From Certhia americana (lineage: Eukaryota; Chordata; Aves; Passeriformes; Certhiidae): a DNA stretch of 64,000 nt. The notes under the pieces are model-generated. The model was given only the letters and a program-made list of their open reading frames with translations. It had not been told where the DNA came from and searched no databases. The stretch is taken from positions 3,380,242 through 3,444,241 of the forward strand of contig CM031861.1 of NCBI GenBank assembly GCA_018697195.1, in the 5' to 3' direction. Position 1 is the stretch's first letter, and the number at the start of each line of letters is the position of its first letter. This document shows, in pieces, positions 48,701 to 61,600 of this stretch. A program made the translations under genes and the position numbers.

Positions 48701-51700
48701 ACTAGGCTTTCCTACTCTTCTTTTTGGTTTTGGCTGGATGATCCATGATTTTCTTGAGGTGAGGCTAAGGCAACAGTGTGATGTCCTCTCCATTTTCTCC
48801 ATCGTAAGGACTTCCCCTCTCCTTTCCAGAACAGGATCCCATGCTGGCAATCTTGTTGGCAACAGAAATTTGTGCTGGCACTACTCAGCTGGTATGATTT
48901 CCCATATTAGAGAAAAAAAAAAAAGTCACACATGTTAATCAGAATGCAGAGGTCTTGGAAGAATCCTCTCAGAAAGTGTTTATATTTAGACTAAAATAAG
49001 AGTTTTAAATGTTAGCCACCAGAATCTTTCATCAAACAAATGTTTCTAAATAGCCATCTCTATTCTGTTTGAAATAAGGGGAAGTAATATGCCCCCCTTA
49101 CTCTATAGTGCTAGATAAAGGAGTCAGGTTAATATTACACATCTTGTCTCAATTTCTTAAGTTGTTTGCTGGAGATACCAGTGGATAAATTGCTATTTTC
49201 TTTACCATTCCTATTGAAAATGGTTTTCTATGCCACACTCCCCCCCTCCAAAAACAAAAAAGAAAAACTTTTTTCTTTTAACCAGTATTCCAAATATTTT
49301 GTATTAAAAGAGTTTAGATATATCTCCTGCTACATTCACATAAAACAATACTTGCTTCAGCAGTCACATTGTTGAACCCCTCTGTAGAAGCAGGGTGGGG
49401 AAAATGCTTTCAGAGGTTGTAGGCTTTCAGCTGAGATCAAACGGTGCCATTTAGTACCTCCAAGTACAGGGCTGCTGACAGGAGCTTTTACTTGGTGGGA
49501 TACGGTACCTGATCTGGAGGCACCAGTCTGCCTGGTTACTGCCATCAGGTTACAGCTTTCACAGATGACCTAGTCCCAGCAGAAAGTCTTGACCTCTCGC
49601 TTTTTCAGCACTTCAGAGGTTAATTTTGTTGAGGGATCAGATTTCTTTCCAGGGGAAGTTTCTGATGATCACCTTCTAGCTGGGTTTTACTTTCCAGTGT
49701 CTCTCAGAGCTGCTGTATGTGGAGGGCTCTGTTGGAGAGCAACCTTGCTCCAACTTTTTTTCCCAAGTCTTTTCCTAGATAGTCAAGTTACAGGCTGGTT
49801 TATTTAAGGGGGGGGCATTGGATGGTAGCCTAATGAAGGTATCAACCTGCAAAATAAATCTGAGCCCCTTTCCTGGAATTCTTCATGGGCAACAAGGAGG
49901 AGAAGTGCTTTGGCTGGGGAATATTGCAAGGTAAGAGATTTTCTGCGCTTTTGTAAGCCCGGGAGTGTGTTGTGTTACACCTTTGAGTGAGGAGGTTCAG
50001 CTTTGCAAATACTGGTGGCTGTGGAAACACGCTGGATGATGGATCAATCTGAGCAGCTTTCTCCCTGCACTGTTTCTTTTCAATCTCTGTATGCTGCATG
50101 AAATCAATACATTTTTAATAGACTGCAAATATTTGAATAACATGACAGAAAATTTCTTATGTGAGAACTGACAGCTATTGCTGTGTATGCTTTTCTGATT
50201 TTTTTTTTTTTTTAAATTTTGTGATTCTGTGAGGTTTATGGATACTCAAAGATTGCAATCTAGCCGGCTATCTTTCCACCAGTGTTGCAGGCTTTTAGCC
50301 TCAGAAAGACTATGGGGCTTTGTTGTATTTTAGCACTGTAAGTCTGCTTTCTGTGCAAAGGAGGAACCTCTGTGGGAATGAGCTCACCCTGCAGGGAAAC
50401 AAAGGCGTGTGTGAGTCTGTTTCAGGCCAGATCCCAGCCCAGAGTGCACTTGCTTTTTAGTACATAATATCCAGTTCTTATTCTCACTCCTGTGCAAATT
50501 TCCTGGTGGCTTCCTGATTTGTCTCAGTGAGGTTGTAAGTCCCTTTCCTTTTTGTAGTTCCTTCCAAATAAATGTGATTTTAAAGGCCCACATGAACCAA
50601 GAGTTATTGGTATTATCTAGAACGTTTCAGTTGTGCCAGGACAAAAAAAAATGCTTTCAGGGTTGGTAGTAGCTGACATGTTCCGCACAGCACAGAATAC
50701 ACTATTTTACTTGATTATGTGTCTGTTTGTTCTATAAATCAGTGGTGTGATAACGACTGTTGTGTTTCAGTGATTTGGCTTCCTGAGGGATAGTGCTGTG
50801 CCCTGTGATCAAATTAACACTTTTTTTATTGCCAAGTTCAGCTTTTATTTTAAGGCGTATTTCAGCAGGCTGTCACGCGTTCAGGAAGACAGTTTCTGTT
50901 GTTTTTCTCCTTTTTTTCTGGTGGGAGAACCTTGTGCATTATCTTTGTCTCCATGTGCTCAGCTGCAGCTGATGCTGCTGTGAGACAGGAAGAGTTCTCA
51001 TGCATGAAATCAGTTTTGCTGTGCACAGGTTTTGGCCTTGATCAGTTTATGTAGAAGCTTTGCAGTGTCTTCTGAGTAGGGAACAGCATAATAGTGCCTG
51101 GGAATTGCTCTGAGTCTTCATGCACATATGTCTTGTCTTCAGTTTGTGCCTGTGTGTTTCTTGCTTGGGGTCACAGACTGCAGACCTGAAAAGAAAGATT
51201 TGCACTGGTATCAGTGGTGGAGTTACAGTGTTAGGATGGTTTAAAAGAAGATGGGGAAGCACAGGAGCTGTGTTCTACCTGCCAGCTGCAGCATTTGGCT
51301 CTGGGGGTGTTCAGTATCCATCTCTTCCTGGGTGAGGATGTCCAGTGGTCCCAGATGGTGCCTTGTCCTGGGGCTGTGGGTGGCTGAGTGACCCTGGGCA
51401 GGAGGCAGATGGCCACGGGGCAGCTGGGTCCAGCCCCTTGAGTCTTTCAAAAGCACACTCAGCAGCAGGGAATTGAAACGCACCTTGTGTAGTTTTGATT
51501 GCCATACTGCCCTTCATTCCTTTCCTTCCATGTTTTTGTTACATCAATCCTGTACGAATTTAGCTAATCTATTCTTTTTCTTCTCAGTGTTTAACCTGTT
51601 TTTATTACGTTTTGGAGCCTCTGGTGAAGCAGCTGCCAGGTACCAGTAACTGCTGGTGAGCTGCTGAGCTCTCACCAGCTCAGCCCAGTGCTGGAGGAGC

Positions 51701-53868
51701 TTGAGATGGGTGTCAGAAACTCTGTCACTGTGTTCAGTGGATGCTTCCCCTTTCTTTAAGTCTTAAATTGTGTCTTTGAACAAGGAGGTGGTGTGATCCA
51801 GAGTATCTGCCTCTGGGGGAGAGGTAAATAAGTAGTGAGAAAGAAGTACTGGTAAGTAAGGCAGGGTAAGAAACCTTCACAATCAAGTCTGGTTTTCGCA
51901 GTTCTCTATCCCCTGGGCAGGCCACCTTCTCTGCCTGCCTGGAGTGAGGAGGTGTTTGGGCTGGGACCTTGCTGAGAGGGAGTTGGAGGCATATTGCAGT
52001 GGTGACCTACACCAGATCTTTGCCAGGGGCCTCCTCCCCATCTCCTCATCCCCTCATCCCAAGGGCACTGCAGGGAGCTGGGGCAGTCCCATCACCGAAT
52101 CACAGCAGTCTGGGCTTGACCTCTGCATTTGTTCAGTCCATTGCTGCCACATGGACACTTCACAGGGATTTATTTTCTGGAAGGCACCCGAGGCTTTGTA
52201 TGTAAACAAGGACTTCTGACTTTGATTAGAAGACTTTTCTCAGCACTTCTTACTGTCATGGAAACAAAGGCAGAACAAACAAAGCACATTTTTTTAACGT
52301 GAGGACTGAGATTGAACACTGACCTTATTGTGATATGAAGACCCTGATTTTGTATCCAGCTTTCTCTGGAGTCATTGTAGTGACACAGACATGACCAGGG
52401 ATGAGCATCACTCCCATGGCTTCCAAAGCAGGGAGGTGAGAGTGCAGCTGGCCAAGGGGTGCTCTGTGCACACAGTGTAGAGCTGGTCTGTAAACAGCTT
52501 TATAAACACGGTAAGTCTTCAGGCAGAATAGTAGGTGGGGAAAAATGGTTTAGAGGTTGTCAGTGCAGGAAAAAGAGGCTGGCAGCTGGTTGTAGTATTG
52601 TACACTAAATTTTGCAAGCTTAGCTGGGAGTTCCTCCAGCACCTGGGTCACATGCAGTGCCTTGCTTTTCTCCCCTTCCCGGAGGCTGTGGAGGTACCAG
52701 AGGAACCCTGGTTGTGAACAATGGCTGAAAAAACAAGTTCCACCAGTCAGGCATTTTGCAACTGAATCCAGTTGTGGATGGTTTCAGCCATGGGCTGAAG
52801 GGGTGCTGAGCAAAGCCTGCAGGTGGAGAGGGGCCTTCGGAATTTCAACTTCAGAGTGGGATGCGATGAGTTTCGGTGGAAAGTCATCAGTTCATGAAAA
52901 TTTAGGGTGTTCTAACTCCTCAAGGTCAGGTGGATTTTTAGGAGGTCCTGTGTGTCTATGTGTGCTCAGCTGTGTTCCAGTTTGTCAATGGCTTGATCAA
53001 ATTCCTGGTTAGATTTTAGAGGACAAAATAAAATCCAGTGTTATTTTTATAAGGTTATTAGCACTGATATAAGAAGATTAAATGAAAAGAGCATGTGCAG
53101 TTTTTTCTAGCTTCTCCTAATCTTTTCTTACCCAAATTTTTCAGCACTGAATAATTTTGCTCTGTGAGTTATTCCCTTTTCAAATAGGTATTTTAAATGT
53201 AAATCCTGAAACCTTATCTTGGATGAATTCTAAACAGAGCTTGACAGAGAGCTGCAGTTCAGTTTGCTGGCAGTAACCCCAATAGTCACTAAAGAAGAAA
53301 ACGTCTGAGTAGCTCACAGCACACTTCCAGCACTTTAACTCTGCACCAAAAAATGTCATTAAAAGGATTAGATTCTGCTCCAGAAAGAACAACTGGAAAG
53401 GCTCTGTATTCATTTTTCCTGGTTTACTTTTCTTGGTCTGGCTTTAGTAAGTGTTTCAAGGTAACAGTCCTGTCCCTGGGCTCCTCTTTTGGTAAGAAAC
53501 AAAGTAGTTTGTGTTAAAATACCTATAGTGAGATGTAAGAAGAGAGTAACTGGAGACATGGGGGAGGTGGGTGATTAATAGCAGTGTAAAACACATTAAT
53601 TAAATCAACTTCTCTTGAAGTAGATTTCCATCCATTCTTTTGCAAATGGTTATGTTTCAGTTTCAGAACAGCTTGAAAGGAAAACTGTACAAGGGTCTGT
53701 GTGTGCTTTCTGGATTTCTGGCCCAGTTCTCACTACTGTAGGAAATCCCAGAAGAAAACAGTGGAAACTGGTATTTACTGTCTCATCTTATAGCACATTT
53801 AATTTTTCCTTTTAAATCTCTGAAGATGCTGTGAAGTTACAATCATTTTATACCTTGATCTTTTTTGC

Positions 53869-53884
53869 TGTTGTTGTTGTTGTT
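53869..53884 (+). repeat. (TGT)5 trinucleotide microsatellite
   Basis: Five TGT units directly after a T run; a simple repeat likely to vary in length. Confidence 0.85.
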
Positions 53885-56800
53885 CACCTATCAACTCATA
53901 AATAGTTAATTTTTTAAATAGAAGAGGATAATTGCCATGTTTCCACTGGAAATATTGCAGAGCCCCAAGGCCCTTTCTTGGACAAATGTATTTTTCACCA
54001 GCTCATTGTAATTTTGGTTTTGAGTGAAGATCCAACAAAATTAAAATCCACACCCATCTGTAGAGAAAGGTGCATTTTCAGCCTTCAACAATAGCTTTAT
54101 TTAGAAGGATTTTAATGACTCCTTTGCAAAGGGGGAAGATTTCTGCAGCGAGAGGGGCTGTCCTGAGGATCACAGAATGACTTTGCATGCTGTCCAAGTT
54201 GACAAAGAAGAGCCAATTCTGTGGATGATGATTATGCAAGATGGAAAAGTGCTGATAGACTGTGGAAAAATACAAGTCTGAGCCTAACAGCTTTGCAAAC
54301 CTGTTTGAAAAAGCAGCTTTGAGCAGTTGATCTGGTGCTGCACGTGGGCGATGTGTGGTAGCAGTGTTGCATTAGGGTGAGCAGAGTGAGGTGGGGAGGC
54401 AGAGCAAGGTGCTGGGGGTGCTTGGTTTCACAGAGAGCAGGAGGCAGCATCATGGGAGTTTATAACTGCTGGTGGGGGTGGGTTTTAAGTGGGTGGTTGT
54501 ATAATTTTAATATCTAATACACTTGTTAAGATTTTAATTTATTTATTTTTTTAATTTGCTATTTTCAGTATTCAAAGCAAAGTTTCAGGTGACTGATCAA
54601 ATAAAGAAAGGAAAGCCCAAACATTTCAGCTTCAGGTTATGGTTGAGTAGACTTTTGCTGACATCAGAAATTATTAATTGCACCAGCTAAATTACAAAGA
54701 TGCTATCTTGGCTCTGGGAGCCAAGAACACCATAATTAGGGCTGTTAGATGCCCCATTCTGCTTCCTCGCTTTTGACTTTAACCATCAAGGCACTGGATC
54801 AAGGTAAAAATGAACTCATTTATGTGGAGGGCTTGGGGTGATTTCAAGAACAGTGTGAAACAAATGCCTCAGTTTGGTGATGGGTCCTGTCCCCTGGAGG
54901 AGCCACAGCCTTAACCAGAATGTGTGGGTTCATTGCATTGCTTTTTAGCTGTATCTGTTGAGTGCTCAGAATGTGGCTTGCATTGGCATCTAGCTTACAG
55001 AGTTCAGTGATTTCTACCAGCCCTGCCTAGTGCTGTTTCAAAGGGCAGCATCAGTGATTGTTTATGTAGGTTTACAAAATTACTTTCAGTTTCTTAAGGT
55101 GTTTTCACGTTCTCTTACATGCTGTTGTTTTTTTCTAGCTAGAGACTGAGCTTTCCCACCCTTCTGTTGAAGTGGTGTTTATTAGACAAAGCTAAAGCTG
55201 TCTGGGTTTAGACAGGTATGTGAGTTTACACATCCTGCCTTGTCAGAGCAGCTTGGGCACCAGTGTCACCAGCATGCCCACGAGAGCTGTGTTGCTTAGC
55301 TCGTGGCACCCAAAATCTCCAAAATCTATCCAGATATTTCTCTTCAGCCCTCAGAGCAGCTAACCTTTTTTCATTTAGTAACCGATTAGTAAGCTTGAAA
55401 ATACAGAATTGGAGTAGTTCATAGTTTCCACCAGAACACAGAGGACCTAAAGCCCAGGATACAGACAAGGGGAGGCCACAACCATCAATGTATTCAGGTG
55501 CATGTTTCTACCTTTGTCCTCAGGCACATGTCCCAGTTCAGAAGGGCACTCAAATATTTTCATAATGCCTTAGATTGCCCAACTGAAGCCAACAGGACTG
55601 GCTGATGCCAGAAAAACTACTTATGATTAACATTAAACACATTCTTTAGATGCTGATGAACTGGGCCCTATGGTAGTTTAATTGTGAGTGCTTGAAAATA
55701 GAATGTTTCATTTTCTATACATTTTAGATGGCACTAGGAGTCACACAGAGGAAAATTACTGTATTTAATTTTTTTTTTTTTTGCTCATTGCCATATCTCC
55801 ATAAGAAGGAAATGAAACTATTAAACACATTGGCATTGATATTATTACTGTTATGATTGCTATTTTATTATAGATTCAGAAATAGAAAGTTTGATGCTAC
55901 ACAAAACTTCGGAAAACAAGAAGCATTTTATTCAGTAATTTTATTAACTGTTTTATAACCTTATTTGTAGACTTACCTAAGAACTGTAATTGTTTTATGT
56001 TATAGGTTTAGAAAGGGAAATAAATATCAGTTTTAGGACCTGTTTTCAAAATTGAAATTTAGAAGTAATATGGCTTTCAATGCTTTGACTTGTGATATTT
56101 AATTGCCTAGTCTAAATAAAAAAGGGCTTCAAGACATCTTTCAATCCTTTTCCAGATTTTCAATTCCCCCCCCTAAAATTTCTTGGCGTGGGCAGCACAT
56201 CTTTCATTCTGTTATGCTGGAAAAGATATTTCAAAACAGCAAATAAAACTGGTGTGTCAAAATCTGCCTGTCTGACTTTCTCAGATTCAGGAAGTCTCAC
56301 ATTGTGAGTTATATTTTAATGTGGATTTCTATTTTGTATTGCTGTGGATTCCCTTTTATCCAGGTGAAGGCAAATCTGGGAAAAAATAACCTCTTTCCTT
56401 TGGATTGTAGCATTCCCAACACTGTAGACTGCAGCATTGCCTTCCAGTCACGACAGCTGCAGTGTCTGCAGGTTTATCAAATAGCATCTGGAAAATCTCC
56501 TTGCAAATCCTGCAACTGGGGCACTCCTGAAAGTCAGTCAGAGCTGGCAGGAGTGAATTCTCATGAGCTGGAGATGAAGGGTGACCCCAAGGCTCCATTG
56601 GAGAGAGCCTGTGGCAGGGGCCAGCAGTGTGTCCTGGCATGTCCCTGTCCCTCCCCATCCCTGTTCTCTGCCAAAAGAGCAGCGTGGCTGAGCATCCCAA
56701 ATTTCCTTTCCTGGCTTGTTGGAGCTGTAGATCTGAGCTTCCCAGCTGGCTTGTCTGCAGGGATGTGGGAGAAGGGGCACAGCTGACTGTGCTGACACAT

Positions 56801-57431
56801 TGATGGGACCTTCTCTGGGAGCAGAGCAGTCAGCAAGGAGCAGCTGCCAGCAATAACCCTGTGACATGCAGAGGAGGGTGTCCCTGTGGCCACACTTCAC
56901 TCCTGGTTCAGCAAATTGTGCTGCTCTTCAAGCTGTGCTCTGTTCCCTAAAAGGCCTTGTACAGATGTGGGTGAACATGGGACTCCCAAGTAAGAAAAAG
57001 CAATTAAAATGATTAAAGCAGCATTAAAAGTTGTGCAGGAAGGTATTTTGTAGTGCTAAGTGGAAAAAAATGAAATGCTTTTCATTTCAAAGCTGACAGA
57101 GTTTATGTAGAAAGGCTATAGTAAGTCAGTGGTGAAGCTTTGAAAAAAGTTCAAGCAAACAGAGATAGGTTGCCTTTCTTTACACAGCTCTCTTAACACA
57201 AGTCAGTTTGGATTTAAGTGCATATATTAACTGCTCAGCATATTGGTTTGTGAATAGACCTTTCACTGCCCAGCCAGAAACCTCACTGCAATCTCTTTGT
57301 TACAAGTGTGTAAAGCAAACAGAAATACAATATAGAGGAGAGTCTGGAGTTCCCAAAATCTGAAGCTGAGGTTATAAATAGCTAGAGAGTGGCAAGGTGG
57401 TGAGCTCTTAACCTTTTGCAAATGACCTATG

Positions 57432-57457
57432 ATATATATATATATATATATATATAT
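57432..57457 (+). repeat. (AT)13 microsatellite
   Basis: A pure AT dinucleotide repeat of 26 bases. It is likely polymorphic. Confidence 0.95.
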
Positions 57458-58045
57458 TTGCATTTCCAGCAATAGTTATCCAGTGCACTGAACTGTCTTC
57501 AGAGAGCTCTTTCCGGGACAGTATTTCAGTCCCAGCTTCATTCTTCTTGGAGATGGAGCACTTTTAAGCCAATTTATAAATCTCTTCCTTGAGCAGCTTA
57601 ATTTTACAGGCATTTTACAAGCTGGAGCATCTGGCTCCATTTTTTAGATCGTTTTGATTCTTTCTGTTCTAACATTCAAAGTGCTTCAGGCAAGGCTTTT
57701 TTTTTTTTTTTTTGTGCTTTTTTTGTCCTAAACTTCCAGTGACACATTTCTCCCTTACTGGAACATGTTGAAGCTATCCCATGCTGGAAGAAGGTAGTCC
57801 TGAATTGCTCTTCTTGAAAAGGGAGGAGCAACTCAGGAGGGTTATTTGCCATCAAGAGGGCTGAACTTCTAGTTGCTAAAGTTTTTTGAGGCTGCTGATG
57901 CTGTTTATGGCAGATCCAGGTTGTTGCCCAGGTCTGTGGAACACCCAGGTACAGAAGGTTGCCTCAGGATGAATTTTTTTTTTTCCTTTTATTTAAGTTC
58001 CATCTCTGTGTTACAGCTTAGCAAGTCAGTGCTATGTCCACATGG

Positions 58046-58262
58046 ATCACAGGATCATAGAATGGTTTGGGGTGGAAGAGACCTGAAAGATCATCGTCTT
58101 CCATCCCCCTGTCATGGGCAGGGACACCTTCCACTATCCCAGGTTCCTCCAAGCCCCATCCAGCCTGGCCTTGGACACTTGCAGGGACACAGGGGCAGCC
58201 ACAGCTTCTCTGGGCAATCTGTGCCAGGGCCTCAGCACCCTCACAGGAAAAAAATCCCTGCT
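58046..58262 (-). repeat. CR1 LINE 3' portion, reverse orientation, near E6
   Basis: On the plus strand the reversed CR1 tail is read: atcacaggatcatagaatgg, tttggggtggaagagacctg, aaagatcatc, catgggcagggacacc, ttccactatcccaggt, ccagcctggccttgg and ggcctcagcaccctcacagg. The 3' end is at 58046 and the 5' truncation lies somewhere after 58262, where similarity fades. It ends roughly 230 bases before the E6 acceptor. Confidence 0.9.
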
Positions 58263-58488
58263 AGTATCCCTTCCTGCCACTACTTTGCCCTGCTCTGGGG
58301 CTGCAGGCACACATTTCAGCTGAGTCAGGAGGAGCTGTGTCACTGGTGCCCTGGGCTTGGTGGCAGCAGACGCTGGTCTCTCAGGCAACCACAAGTGGGC
58401 TATGGGTTGTAGAAGCTGTACTCTTCCTTCTGAATGAAGTCTTGTCTTTTGACCCTTGTTTTCTCCCTCTGTTGTGCTTTGTCTCCAG

Positions 58489-58627
58489 CTGGGATGACAG
58501 CAGCTCTGTCAGCAGTGGGATCAGTGACACCATAGATAACCTCAGTACTGATGACATTAACACCAGCTCCTCTATCAGCTCCTATGCCAACACACCTGCC
58601 TCCTCCCGCAAGAACTTAGATGCACAG
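58489..58627 (+). CDS. NAV2: NAV2 exon E6, Ser/Asp-rich
   Basis: A 139-bp exon between gctttgtctccag and gtaaga. It completes the Ser codon of E5 and reads WDDSSSVSSGISDTIDNLST, DDINTSSSISSYANTPASSR, KNLDAQ, ending in phase 0. This acidic, Ser-rich stretch is among the most conserved parts of the navigator family and would offer many phosphorylation sites; its exact role is not shown here. Unlike E4 and E5 its composition is balanced, about 45% GC. It is preceded by a reverse CR1 copy that ends near the splice acceptor region. Confidence 0.95.
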
Positions 58628-61600
58628 GTAAGAGCTTTGGTTTATTCAAGTGAACATCGATATTTATTATTTTCTCTGTGCAGGAGGTGTAATTATTTGA
58701 GGTTGGCTGAACTTGAGCACCCAGCCAGCCTTCAGTAGAGACAGTGTCAATAATAATCACCTTGTCATCCAAGGCATTTACAAATATTCCCTCTGCGGGT
58801 GGAACCCGCAGCATCTCTGCCATGATGGTGGCAAAACAAGTGGGTCTTGCCTTCCTAGAGGCAGTGCTGCACAGAAAACAGATGTAAATGGGATTTTATA
58901 TAGATATTCTTTTGGGTCTAGAAAGGTATTACATTTTTCTCTTAAATAATAGAATGCAATGAAAGTTCAAAGGTCGTTTACGTTTTTATCAGAAATGTAA
59001 GCATGTTATGCAAATGAAATGGATTTTTTAAAATTTTCCAGAGCTGTGTGTTATTGAAGGCTTTATGTGTTTGGCAGCATTTCATAGGAAGATAAACTTT
59101 GCCTCCATCAGCAGGATACATGTACATTTTGTGCTCAGACACCACACATCCAGAGATGGTGGAACAAGTCAGGGCATCTAACACTTTTATATTGATCAAA
59201 TAAACTGCATACCACAGAGATTTGCACTAATATAAACTGCTTTTCTTTACCAGTTGTATAGATTTTTGTTTGGGAAAGTGCAGGACTACAGAGTCCAGCT
59301 TTGTTCTTTGCACAGCCTGCTCGAGGGGCTGGGGTGCTGTGTGCTGAAGCCACTGGGCTGTGGTGACCTGGCAGTGCCACAGGTAGAGGAGAGGGATGTC
59401 GGTATGACCTGCTCCTCTGTTTCTTCCCTCTTTTAATCTTCCCCAGTCCTTTTCATCAGTGGATCCTAAATCTGGTTTTGACATCAGTTTTGATGTAGAC
59501 GTGTGGTTGCTGTGAAGTATTGCTCTGTCTCCAGGGCTGTGGTGCAAGCACACAGTAGTCTTTGTTCCCTTGCCATGCAGTGCATATTTGAGCCTACACG
59601 AAGGGTTTCCAGGTAGCCTCTGGCTGCCTATCAGCGACTGCACAGGCACTTGGAACTGCTAATACAAGTCCCATACAAGCTGAGAGGAGTTAAGGCCTAT
59701 CAAGCATATTTTATCAGTACCTGACAGAGAGTAAGATGGGCAGCTAGAAGTACTTTTTGACAATTGCTACTGTCTCAACATTGTACTACTGTTGGGGGAA
59801 AAAATGGAAGACTTAGGGAGACATGACTAAACATTAACCTAAGGAAAAAAAAATAAAAAAATAGAAGCTCATGTGACTTCTATCTTCTGCTGGATCAGAT
59901 TCTTGGAAACACCTCTGAGAGATCAAAATCTGTGTTGACAAACTCCTCTTCCTCCTCCACAACTATTACAGTATCCAAGAGGGTGCAGACAGACACCAGA
60001 AGAAAAGCAGCTGGAGCTTGTTCAGGCAGTAGAGTGTAGTTATTGGCAGGGGAAGCTGGGAGCCAGGAATGCACAAGTCATGTTTGCAGTTTTTTGGTGT
60101 GATGTGTGTCTCTGACCTGCTTCTCTCCTCAGTTTTCATGAATGAAAAGCTTTATTCCAGGTATTCTGTTGTCTGCAAATTATTGCCTGTAAAACAGTTC
60201 ATTTTCAGTGGAACAAACTACCTGAATCTTGTCAGCCAAGAGAATGAAAAGAGCTTGGAGCGCTGAAATGCGTAGCTTGCAGGGTTAATTTTTTGCTGCC
60301 AGTTGTAGACCTCAGAGCTCATGATGCAGTGAATCCTGCAGAGACACCTTTTCTCTCTTTCCTGAAGGACTCTGTGATGGCCAGTGCCCAGGTTTGCCTT
60401 CCCCAGGGTGGTGAGCCACAAAGGACTAGCACACATTTGCAGAGGGATGTTCTCAGGGTGTCCCTTGCTTTGGTTCTCCTAAACAGTAGGTGCTTTTGAG
60501 ATGCTGTGATTCTGTCACATCTCTTTGAGAGGGTACAGAAGTTGGACTTCAGATAATTAAGGAGGGAGCTCGAAGCTAATACATGTGCAGCTAGGAGTCC
60601 AGGCAAATAATGCAGCAACATCAAAGGGAGAGAGCCTGAACATGTCAGTGTTTGCTGATAAAATCAGTAACTAAGGCAGAACCATCCCTGCAAAGAAAGG
60701 CAGAGCTGCAGTAGGAAAAAATATCTGTTGGGAAGCTGATTTTTAGAGCTGATGAGTACCCCATACTCCAGAAGCTATAGTTTCTCCATCTTTGAGAAAC
60801 AGGGCTTAAATATGGTATTAACTCCATCTTCAGAGACATTCCTAGCTGTAACCCCTTTTTATAGCAATGCAGTGAAGATGTTTGCAAGTTGTTTCTGAAC
60901 AAACTAGTGATTGGAACCAGAATTTGCCTTACCTTGTTCCCATGTCCTGCCAAGTACCAAACCACTTAATGTAGTTATATGAATTTTGGCACCCTAGTAT
61001 TTTTCCTTTGTGTTGCACAGAAGTAGGTAAGTTACCTTTATCACAGTACTGTATGTAGTGTGCCTTTAAAGTCACATCATATGCATTTTTTAAGGAGAAA
61101 TTAAGACCTGGTATTTGAAATATATGAAAAGGGCATTTGAAAATAACTTTATTAACTGAAATAAGATGGGAGAAAGAGACCAAGTAATAAATTCAATCAT
61201 GTGATGGTAAAAAGATCAGAAGATGGAAAGGTTCCTTTAAGTAGAAAACTGCAGCATCCCTGAGCAGTTCTATAAGACATTTTCTCAGCAAAGATGGGTT
61301 TGGTCTGTTCACAGCTTCAGATTTACAAAACTTTATGAGTGAGTTGAGAAATCCTGGTGGTTTGCTTCCAGCTTAGGCTTTGCTCTCAGCTCGTACTCAC
61401 TGTGTCTTGCCATGACCTCCAGCCAAGAGTATTTCCACTTTCACCCTGCTGGGCGGGTGGAGTTTCAGCTGCAATCCCCAAGCCAGGTTTCACTGTGTTT
61501 TGGTTTTGATTCCTTAGTCATGTTTCTGTGCTGTTCTCAGTGTTTACCATTAAACAGAAACATCTCTGGCCAAAGGGTTTCAAAGGTGGAGGTGCAGCCA

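Larger units (their letters stand above)
27589..58488 (+). other. NAV2: NAV2 long intron between E5 and E6
   Basis: A 30.9 kb intron from gtagga to tttgtctccag. It contains a poly(T) junction (31147-31177), a pyrimidine/G-rich patch (32796-32850), a CR1 copy (39532-39872), a G-depleted tract (41101-41330), a candidate conserved element (41590-41990), a solo LTR (42110-42741), an (AT)13 microsatellite and a reverse CR1 copy close to E6. The remaining stretches, including 27600-31100, 32900-39500, 42800-53800 and 53900-57400, hold no gene or repeat that I recognise. An unannotated alternative exon cannot be excluded by eye. Confidence 0.8.
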
